Assembly (NCBI GenBank): GCA_017608505.1
Contig: JAFCFT010000018.1
Span: 1 to 33,402, forward strand
Direction: 5' to 3'
DNA: 33,402 nt
Source: Candidatus Parvarchaeota archaeon
GTDB taxonomy: Archaea; Nanobdellota; Nanobdellia; WJKC01
The notes under the pieces are model-generated. The model saw nothing but the letters and a program-made list of their open reading frames with translations. It was not told the origin of the DNA and did no database searches. Position 1 is the stretch's first letter. Each line of letters begins with the position of its first letter. Of the stretch, positions 10,701-17,350 are shown one piece after another. The position numbers and the translations under genes were made by a program.

Positions 10701-11129
10701 AGGAGCCACGCCGTCAACTAAAGAAGTTACATCCCAATCTCCAGTAGTGCATTTCCAGTTTCCTGCCCACTCATTTAATTGAAAAAGACATAAACATGTA
10801 GCGCCTACGCATTTTCTTAATTGCGGAGGAAGCATCCCTGCGTCTTCTGGATTATTAAGAAATGACGAAGGAACTATCAACTGAGTAATTATGTTTGTTT
10901 TTCCAAAAGCAGTAATAGAAAGACCTAATGCACTTGCCTCCTGCGTCTGATTTCTGCACACAGCTTCAATAGGGGCCAAAAACTGCCTAAAATTTCTTAC
11001 TGCAATGCTTTCTGAAGCCCCTCCTATTAAAGACTCAAGGCCCCCAAACCAAGTAAGCATGACTGTGCCAAATATTAAGAGCGAAACAACTTCAATCAGC
11101 AAAGTCGTAATGCTTGCTTTCCTGCTCAT
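7671..11129 (-). CDS. Large pilin-like N-anchored Cys-rich ectodomain protein, paralog of the 853-aa ORF
   Basis: 1152-aa ORF; N-terminal MSRKASITTLLIEVVSLLIFGTVML; 'C.G..CLCLFQ' and 'FQYWV' motifs shared with the adjacent ORF. Confidence 0.8.
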   Translation of the reverse strand: MSRKASITTLLIEVVSLLIFGTVMLTWFGGLESLIGGASESIAVRNFRQFLAPIEAVCRNQTQEASALGLSITAFGKTNIITQLIVPSSFLNNPEDAGMLPPQLRKCVGATCLCLFQLNEWAGNWKCTTGDWDVTSLVDGVAPGCPFWYYNSPALTEQLVANALAILSLGTTLFENEIIEAIEGAERNIYYYPAPEYWGGCVFANKNNLYISSFSGDAAEFDCSYVVDMDIYKFMDIDKSRIKNDVTSKIIVDDNGLQDIIDTEFTDYLAGKANNTILDALINASPETFKENMKSSTDSIMKSALKEGYKSLKDDFEVLLRKVVFSDLSAYPLSLIYNWPGCAEVDGSTPCTQDDPNWPLCALENCRIKDDVLDHVINDLSEEMASVADNVTDFSDSATRLFFKAMFDKLVEDKFDASTYFSAPGIAEYLHNNLINNASALFNSTLDSIASKNIYASYGTDYCFEEYSPIRDIALLKANITQNLYNNFSLGTESAADIGNIKNYLLIQSLSGNDVINHFKEFGREYYSGGLYDHAKNSALNDYGYFASDAADIISSDAGSDIKDELLDALIAYSRLFIDNMSNAYMDYYNMLFYDYCDLSSTCYDNACVSNDCIKTQGCGDDEGCKNCVDACINDVECVKNCGVSEDVLENCKSSQQCQPGILDAVKNGVDSYFSEHPFTSEFNNNQDFIANFKAKLDEDLNKIYRDAVDNVRDKAINIGYLGPPYNNFYTLIKSVTTDLMNRFSEAIYNRKKHAYKHIEGGLQETYCWPGPPGLHVDTDKDYKDWFIGYSTINDLLALNRYTSTDRIVPQALGYIITKGGDIIPYKPYKIANYAFRALFLGDEIYTWRYGRSDVEPVKITPSAVLSVTGALSLKKVFKTIFKKLGEHVLELEIKNFLKHVAIMFVVAAIINVMPYTIYTRFYDESHMTGEILYSDGGIRTFSPTKMTPLSCVRLDELGCNKDEILWVNETKYCYTTIVLRELGDLRTWLNALGSKFGVAEENWYCNNMEEKLGPLAQLGTSFTNICSEEEMIGGACYKNTLTACYSYTCIDVCKEKIIYGSCTTDDDCKKNDICKDGKCVHKFSHFGNVYCEQKQMKAFQYWVGTNADPAGFGGPFVNYIRELKVKRANKSDYPWSNGIILEARGVYPVFD

Positions 11130-13687
11130 TTAAGCACACCTAGCAGCTCTATGTACAGTCCTGGCTCGCATTCAAGATAATCATTAATATACGCGTCAAA
11201 GCAGGTCTCTCCAGAATCAGGACCTTTTGTAAAATTATGATTGTCAGGCGCCCAATAACTGGACATGTTTGCCCTGTCATGATAATATTCGAGCGACTTG
11301 TCTTCCAAGTCAGTCCCAGATATATCGCTTGAAGGATCGTAGCAGTTTGCGTCTTCTGCAATGCACTGTTCGACATAGTCGTCCAGGCAGTCTTCTTTTT
11401 CATCTTCGCATTCTGAAACACATAGCGTTTTTTCGCGAGCGCATTTTGAAAGGCATTTTTGTCTATCTTCTGAAAATACTTCTTCTAATAAAGGATACTT
11501 GTCCCAACAATTATTATTGCATTTAGAAAATTTGTCTTCGCAAGTCCCTTCCTGCACATTTATATCGCATTCGCCCAAACACTTAGACAATTCACTAATA
11601 CATGAAATCTTACAATCTATATCAAAAATGTCACAATCGTTCATACATTTATTTTTATTAGTATCGCATATAGCAAAGCATTCAAAGCCTGCTGGAGACG
11701 TGCATTCTTTATACTTTTCTTCGCATCCGCTTTCTTCTTCGCATCTTTTAACACAAGCCCTATATATGTCATCCCTCCTTATACATTTCGCCATCTCGTC
11801 TAAAACGTCCCATTTGCAATTTAAGATATCTGCGTAGTCCCTTTGAGGTGTCTTGCTGGCGACCATCATAAATATCTGGCCATCACTGCCGTAAATGTTT
11901 GAAACATCAGGGTAAGGCACCCAATACTGAAAATAGTCTGCATCCCATTGGTCTACTACTTGCGGAATGACGCAATCTATAAACAATCCCTTAGCGCTAT
12001 GTTGCCCTGCTAAAAGAATATCCCCGACAACAATGTCAAGAATCCAATTTAAAGTAACTTGTAAAGTGTCCCAAGGTGCAGGCCATGTACAGTCAGGCTG
12101 GCCAAGGCATAAAGCCATTTTAAACACATTAAATTCATAATCTTCTTCGCTTTCTGCATATCCACAATAAATGGCTTGATAGGGCTGGTTTACAGGGTCA
12201 GTAAGCCTGTAAAGCAAAAAATAATCAGAGTCTGTTATTAATTTTACTGCATCATCTTTTCCGCATTCAGGACCAAGCTCGTCAATACTAACGCAAGTAA
12301 TTATTGACAAATCTCCAGGATACATGTCATAAACTTTTTTGTCATAAGTCTGGACAGGCGCAACCATTCTCCCATACTTGCCTTCGCATTCTTCTAAGTT
12401 GCCTTTTTTAATCCATTCTAAAGGGTCGCTAGGCCCTGTAAAACAATCTAAATCAACAATCTGCCTTTTTGCAAGAACTTCTGCAGTTTTGCATTGCGGG
12501 CTTAATTCAAGAGGTGTTGGAGTCTTAAGAATAAATTGTGCAATTTGCCTTTTTAAAGGGTATTTTGAAATGCTGGCAAATCTAATAGCAGCCTTAAAGG
12601 CGTATTTTGTAATTTTGTATACTTTAGAAGAATATTTGGCAGCGTATGTTAATTGCTTTGCCATAGCACTTCCTACCTGAGAGCCAAAACCTAGTTTCGC
12701 TGTAGCTTCAATTTCTGGTAATTTTGCAAGCTCTAAAAATTCATCCGAGGCATCCATTGCCTTGCTTTTTGCCTTAAAGCCTTTGCCCACACCCCTTAAA
12801 AGACCATCAAAAAATTTATTAATTGCATAAGAGGTCGCTGCAGAAAATGCGTCACCTACAACATCAATAAGTACTTGAAACCACTCCTGCTTCATATAAT
12901 AATCGCAATCGTATCTTCCGCTGTTTCTTTTCCATTCAAGATTGTCTTTGTTGCTTTGGGTCATTAAATTTTGCGGAAAATTATAAAATACCATAGGCTC
13001 CATAGTTTGATACTTAAGTTGCGTAAAGAACTCTAGAAAAAAGCCTGATATTGCGTATAGAACACCATATGCTAGAGGGCAAGTAATAAGAACATGAGGT
13101 GTTTCAGGAGTGCAGGCCGAAAGTAAAGAAATTAAAATTGGAACACCCACATATATGATAATAGATATTGCTACTCTTGTAAAGAATTTATATAATATTA
13201 AGGGCATAAGCTTTCTTAAAGCAACCATGCCTGGGGTGTTGAAATGCCATAAAGGCGCTGCGTCGCTTTCTGAGAAGACTTGCTTGCCGTTCTCGTCCTT
13301 GTACATCCAAGAGCTCCACAATTTCCTGCGCATTTGAAAAAGGCAGAGGCAGTAAGAGTCCGTGCATTTCTCAAGCATTATTTGAGGAATCTTATACTTT
13401 TCATTTTGGTAATATGCTTTATCAGAACTAAGCCTTGTTTGAAAAATCCCGTACACATAATTAGGGTCTGTTGTAGGCAAGCGTATGTTGAAACCAAGAG
13501 GCCTTTCCTCGCCATTGCACGCTTTGGATATTGGTTCAACAAATTTCTCAAAAGCAAGAACAGCCTCTGATTTCTGCATATTTGCAATAAAGCTGTTGTA
13601 CACGTAAAATGCTGCTGAAAACACAACTCCAATAGCTAAAAGCGTGACAATCACATTAAGAACAGTGCCAATTATCCCTCTGCGCAT
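11126..13687 (-). CDS. Large pilin-like N-anchored ectodomain protein with Cys-rich helical-repeat region
   Basis: 853-aa ORF; N-terminal MRRGIIGTVLNVIVTLLAIGVVFSAAFYVYN; 'SYCLCLFQ'; dense CxxxC pattern near the C-terminus. Confidence 0.8.
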   Translation of the reverse strand: MRRGIIGTVLNVIVTLLAIGVVFSAAFYVYNSFIANMQKSEAVLAFEKFVEPISKACNGEERPLGFNIRLPTTDPNYVYGIFQTRLSSDKAYYQNEKYKIPQIMLEKCTDSYCLCLFQMRRKLWSSWMYKDENGKQVFSESDAAPLWHFNTPGMVALRKLMPLILYKFFTRVAISIIIYVGVPILISLLSACTPETPHVLITCPLAYGVLYAISGFFLEFFTQLKYQTMEPMVFYNFPQNLMTQSNKDNLEWKRNSGRYDCDYYMKQEWFQVLIDVVGDAFSAATSYAINKFFDGLLRGVGKGFKAKSKAMDASDEFLELAKLPEIEATAKLGFGSQVGSAMAKQLTYAAKYSSKVYKITKYAFKAAIRFASISKYPLKRQIAQFILKTPTPLELSPQCKTAEVLAKRQIVDLDCFTGPSDPLEWIKKGNLEECEGKYGRMVAPVQTYDKKVYDMYPGDLSIITCVSIDELGPECGKDDAVKLITDSDYFLLYRLTDPVNQPYQAIYCGYAESEEDYEFNVFKMALCLGQPDCTWPAPWDTLQVTLNWILDIVVGDILLAGQHSAKGLFIDCVIPQVVDQWDADYFQYWVPYPDVSNIYGSDGQIFMMVASKTPQRDYADILNCKWDVLDEMAKCIRRDDIYRACVKRCEEESGCEEKYKECTSPAGFECFAICDTNKNKCMNDCDIFDIDCKISCISELSKCLGECDINVQEGTCEDKFSKCNNNCWDKYPLLEEVFSEDRQKCLSKCAREKTLCVSECEDEKEDCLDDYVEQCIAEDANCYDPSSDISGTDLEDKSLEYYHDRANMSSYWAPDNHNFTKGPDSGETCFDAYINDYLECEPGLYIELLGVLK

Positions 13688-13728
13688 CCTAATAAAATTC
13701 TACGATGTTCGCATTATTAAATTTTGTT

Positions 13729-13887
13729 TTACTCGATTATACCTGAAAGATTGCCTATAATTATATTATGTGTCTCGTTAAACGCTTGTGTTTGAGAGCC
13801 AACTCCTGAAATCAAGAAGATTATGATTGCAATAGCTACAATGACTAAAAGGACAAGCACGCCCAAAGTAGAAACGCTAAGTTCCAT
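13729..13887 (-). CDS. Small pilin-like protein, 52 aa: MELSVSTLGVLVLLVIVAIAIIIFLISGVGSQTQAFNETHNIIIGNLSGIIE
   Basis: Hand-translated; ATG overlaps the upstream stop (TAATG at 13889-13885); single N-terminal hydrophobic helix; absent from the ORF track. Confidence 0.7.
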   Translation of the reverse strand: MELSVSTLGVLVLLVIVAIAIIIFLISGVGSQTQAFNETHNIIIGNLSGIIE

Positions 13888-14096
13888 TAAGAATCACCTT
13901 TCCATCCAGGCAGGGCGCTGTAATCTATAGCCTGGCTTATGTTTCCTGTAATATGTTTGCTAGAAGAGCTGATAATCCCCCCCTGCTCGCCTAAGCCTGA
14001 AAAAAAGAACACTGCAACAGCAACAATCACTATTACTACAAGAACTATAATGCCAATCGTTTGTATCGGCATGCCTTGCGCCCGTTTGTTCATCAA
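13887..14096 (-). CDS. Small class III pilin-like protein (KRAQGMPIQTIGIIVLVVIVIVAVAVFFFSG)
   Basis: 69-aa ORF; KRAQG cleavage-like motif and N-terminal helix. Confidence 0.75.
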   Translation of the reverse strand: MMNKRAQGMPIQTIGIIVLVVIVIVAVAVFFFSGLGEQGGIISSSSKHITGNISQAIDYSALPGWKGDS

Positions 14097-14125
14097 TATT
14101 CTTAAAACAGTAATTGTTTATAATT

Positions 14126-14437
14126 TTATTGAATAATGCAAACGCCTTCGCGGGTTGATACGCTGCAGGGTCCTGTAACGCTTAAGCACCCTTTAATGTA
14201 CCCTTGGACTGCAGGCTGTTTTTTAAAGTCCTCGCAAGAATCATAATTGTAAGCCATACCAAGAAATTCTTGGCATGCAACTTGACACTCTGTATGCGTC
14301 AATGTGAAATTTGCGCCAGAGCTTCTAACATCAGTCTCAGCTCTTGTAAAACTCACTAAAAAGAAAAAAGTGAGCAAAAAAAATGCGAGAACGCTTATGG
14401 AGACAATTACTGCCTTTTTTACAGGAAATTCATTCAT
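14126..14437 (-). CDS. Small disulfide-rich pilin-like protein
   Basis: 103-aa ORF; N-terminal TM; 'TECQVACQEFLGMAYNYDSCED' and C-terminal 'GPCSVSTREGVC' shared with the next two ORFs. Confidence 0.7.
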   Translation of the reverse strand: MNEFPVKKAVIVSISVLAFFLLTFFFLVSFTRAETDVRSSGANFTLTHTECQVACQEFLGMAYNYDSCEDFKKQPAVQGYIKGCLSVTGPCSVSTREGVCIIQ

Positions 14438-14443
14438 AAGACT

Positions 14444-14866
14444 TTAAGAGCAACCGCCAGTGTCGCATGTGCATTTTACGCCGCCGCGAATAGTGACAGT
14501 GCAGGCGCCGTATTGAGATGCGCAACCCATGCCATCAGGAGGGTTATTTATGTAATTCTGCGCTTGAGGGTTATCTTCAAGTTCTGTGCAAGTGTCATAA
14601 TTAAATGCTGCAGTTGCAAGGCCTTGGCATACGCTTTGGCACTCTGCTTGAGTTGCGTTTACAATTTGCACGCTTGCTCCTGCAGAGCCGAATCCTGAAA
14701 TGAAGAATGCGCCGACAACTACGAGGACTAAAAGCGCAAGCGCGGTAATGACGCTTGCTCCTGCAGAGCCGAATCCTGAAATGAAGAATGCGCCGACAAC
14801 TACGAGGACTAAAAGCGCAAGCGCGGTAATGACAATCATGTTAATGGGAAGTCCCTGCGCTTTCAT
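14444..14866 (-). CDS. Small disulfide-rich class III pilin-like protein with internally duplicated hydrophobic segment
   Basis: 140-aa ORF; MKAQGLPINMIV then ITALALLVLVVVGAFFISGFGSAGASV twice. Confidence 0.75.
   Translation of the reverse strand: MKAQGLPINMIVITALALLVLVVVGAFFISGFGSAGASVITALALLVLVVVGAFFISGFGSAGASVQIVNATQAECQSVCQGLATAAFNYDTCTELEDNPQAQNYINNPPDGMGCASQYGACTVTIRGGVKCTCDTGGCS
14670..14831 (-). repeat. Perfect 81-bp tandem direct repeat (14670-14750 and 14751-14831)
   Basis: Base-by-base identity; 27 codons, reading frame preserved. Confidence 0.95.
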
Positions 14867-14875
14867 AAGACATCA

Positions 14876-15250
14876 CTAAGTAGTGGTAGTTTCCACATAT
14901 GGAGAAATCCTGCATGTAGCGCCGTTGCTTAAAGTGACTGTGCATGTGCCAAATTGAGGAGCGCAACGCACGTGGTATTCGCATGCTTTTGAAGTGTATC
15001 TTAAGCCTGGTTTTAGAGTATTGGTGCATGCTTGTACAGTATTATATTGTTCACCATAATCATCTCCGCAGACATCGTAATTGTATGCCATTGTTGTCAA
15101 TGCCTGGCACATTTGCTGGCACTCTGCTTGAGTTGCGTTTACAATTTGCACGCTTGCTCCTGCAGAGCCGAATCCTGAAATGAAGAATGCGCCGACAACT
15201 ACGAGGACTAAAAGCGCAAGCGCGGTAATGTAAATTAGAAAGAACAGCAC
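14876..15250 (-). CDS. Small disulfide-rich pilin-like protein with non-canonical N-terminus (GTG start)
   Basis: 124-aa ORF; 'TQAECQQMCQALTTMAYNYDVCGDD'; starts MLFFLIYITALALL with no KAQG motif. Confidence 0.6.
   Translation of the reverse strand: MLFFLIYITALALLVLVVVGAFFISGFGSAGASVQIVNATQAECQQMCQALTTMAYNYDVCGDDYGEQYNTVQACTNTLKPGLRYTSKACEYHVRCAPQFGTCTVTLSNGATCRISPYVETTTT
15117..15230 (-). repeat. 114-bp exact copy of 14637-14750
   Basis: Identical bases, offset 480 bp; covers the pilin hydrophobic segment through QIVNATQAECQ. Confidence 0.93.
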
Positions 15251-15262
15251 ACTTATAAATTT

Positions 15263-17350
15263 TTACTCGCATAGTCCTGCGTCTTTCAAGGAGTCCACAA
15301 AGTCTGCTAAAGAATCCCAAGTGCCTGCGCCAAGGCTTTGACTTTTATAAAGATACGATGCCTCATCTTCTGAAAGAGAAATATTAAGAACTGCAACCTC
15401 ATCTATTAAACCGCTAAAGAATCTGTCAGGAATTATGCCTCCAGAACCAATAGAAGCGCTGTATTCGTCATTGTACGCATCAAAACTGTCTGCATTTGAG
15501 CTTGCAAGAACGCTGTCTACAAATAACTTCATTCCTGCGCTCTTATTGTATGTGCCAAGAACGTGGTGCCACTTGTTGTCATCATAAGATGTTTGCGTTT
15601 GAAGGCTGTGTATTGTTCCGCCAGAGTCTTTTACAAAAAAGACAAGCTTGCCTGAAGTCACATTAAGTCCGTAAGCATTTGCACCTTTTATGAAAACATA
15701 CCCTTCTGAATTAGAATCATAATTCACCCAGGCAGACACAGTGACAGCGTCTGTCATATGCAGGCAATCTGAATCATAAACAAGAACAGAATCATCAGAG
15801 CCGTCAAATGAAAGCGCGGTGTTTTTAATTCCTTTTTCCCAAAGAGCGTCTCCATACACAAGTCCGCTGTTTGCATGGCCAGAATAATCATATACTTCGT
15901 TGCCTTCTCCTTCGTCAAAAGTCAAAAGCATGACGATGCTTGGATAAAACCCTGCTTTTTCTAACTCGTATCCAACAGGTTTGATATTTATATCAGTTGC
16001 CAGATATCTTTCGCATGCAAGCGCAAGTTCGCTTAAAGTGTAATCGTCTCCGTATCCAAAGCATGGATTTTCTTTTGATCTGTAGTTTTTCAAAGTGCCG
16101 TCGTAATCAAAAAAACACGTGCTTTTAATTTCATTATCCACTCCGTCAAAAGTGAGACTGTAATTAAAGGCAGAATATTGCGCGCTTTCAGGGTCTTGCG
16201 ACTGTTTTATTTGAAAATATGTTTCATGAGTTTCATTTAGACTTTCGATAAGATAGCTCCCATAGAATTCTTTTGGCATATCCCTAGTGACTCCTTTCAT
16301 GCACCCAGGAATCCATCCTTTGCCTTTAGGATTTATAAAAGACTGGGTGTAGCAATACTGTAGCGTAACATTAAAAACAGGGCATCTTTCAAAAAGTCTT
16401 TTGCAAGGGCAGGGAAGGTCGCAGTACTGCACTTTCATAGGAAGCTCTGAAGGAGACGTGCCAACTGCCCTAAATAATGCATAATGCAATATTGTAAAGT
16501 CCTCGCATCTCCCTGTGGCAGGAGGCTCTGTATCCCCTCCAAAAGAAGGATCAAGTTTGTCAAGAAGCGCCCAAGCAGGCTGGCAGTCATCGCTGTATTG
16601 CATTGATTTTGTGCAAAGAGAATATGTAGTCCTTGTGCATCTAAAATTGTTTGCGATATCTTTTCCGCTCCTGTATTTATATGCAAAATTATGAGGGTCA
16701 ACTAAATCGCCCAATTTCATAGTGCTCCAGCAAGGGATTGTTGGAAACCCTTTCAGATAATCGTCAACTTCGCAAAAATCAGACATGCTGTATCTGCCCC
16801 AAATTAACTCGCATTTTACATCTCCAGTTATGCAATCATACATAGCTCTAAAAGCCCTATCTTGCTGAGACTCCTGCTTTTCTGCCTCGTCATCAGAAGG
16901 AATTAACTCGCAAAAGCCGTCCCCATCAGTATCTTTTACGTCTTTGTAGCCCCATTGAAGTCCAATTCTTTTGCCAAAACCTAACAATGTGTCTTTTGGA
17001 CAATTGCCCCAAGGATACAAAGGATTTTTCCAGCGTCCGTTCTCAATCGCAAGCGCAGCAGCAAAAGTTATGTGCTCATTGCACGGAAAATATGTTATTA
17101 AATCGCTCATGTTCTCAACTTTAAGAAATGAAGCATCTTTAAAAATCACTTTTTCATCCCCTTCTAAAGTAGTGTAACACGTAAGAAGGCATGGCACATC
17201 TTTAGGTGCAAGCCCTGGAACATCTGCCTCTTCAATCACGCGTGCAGTTTCCACAGGCATTGGAAGAGCGTAAGTAAGAATTATTAGAGCAACTATCATC
17301 ATTGCAATCATCGCCCCAAGAAGCTTGAACAATTTTTCAAACATTAACAT
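15263..17350 (-). CDS. N-anchored ectodomain protein: transglutaminase-like motif plus C-terminal LamG/concanavalin-like domain
   Basis: 695-aa ORF; N-terminal TM; 'GRCEDFTILHYALFRAVG'; 'VMLLTFDEGEGNEVYDYSGHANSG...WHHVLGTYNKSAGMKLFVDS...FSGLIDEVAVLNISLSEDE' typical of LamG_3. Confidence 0.8.
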   Translation of the reverse strand: MLMFEKLFKLLGAMIAMMIVALIILTYALPMPVETARVIEEADVPGLAPKDVPCLLTCYTTLEGDEKVIFKDASFLKVENMSDLITYFPCNEHITFAAALAIENGRWKNPLYPWGNCPKDTLLGFGKRIGLQWGYKDVKDTDGDGFCELIPSDDEAEKQESQQDRAFRAMYDCITGDVKCELIWGRYSMSDFCEVDDYLKGFPTIPCWSTMKLGDLVDPHNFAYKYRSGKDIANNFRCTRTTYSLCTKSMQYSDDCQPAWALLDKLDPSFGGDTEPPATGRCEDFTILHYALFRAVGTSPSELPMKVQYCDLPCPCKRLFERCPVFNVTLQYCYTQSFINPKGKGWIPGCMKGVTRDMPKEFYGSYLIESLNETHETYFQIKQSQDPESAQYSAFNYSLTFDGVDNEIKSTCFFDYDGTLKNYRSKENPCFGYGDDYTLSELALACERYLATDINIKPVGYELEKAGFYPSIVMLLTFDEGEGNEVYDYSGHANSGLVYGDALWEKGIKNTALSFDGSDDSVLVYDSDCLHMTDAVTVSAWVNYDSNSEGYVFIKGANAYGLNVTSGKLVFFVKDSGGTIHSLQTQTSYDDNKWHHVLGTYNKSAGMKLFVDSVLASSNADSFDAYNDEYSASIGSGGIIPDRFFSGLIDEVAVLNISLSEDEASYLYKSQSLGAGTWDSLADFVDSLKDAGLCE

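Noticed and set aside
14637-15230. Transposon or insertion-sequence explanation for the 81/114-bp repeats
   Set aside because: Repeats are wholly coding (pilin stem), with no transposase, terminal inverted repeats or target-site duplication seen.
15060-15320. 86-aa minus ORF in alternate frame (MGFFSRLCGLLERRRTM...)
   Set aside because: Out of frame with the duplicated pilin coding sequence; Arg/Cys-rich noise translation.
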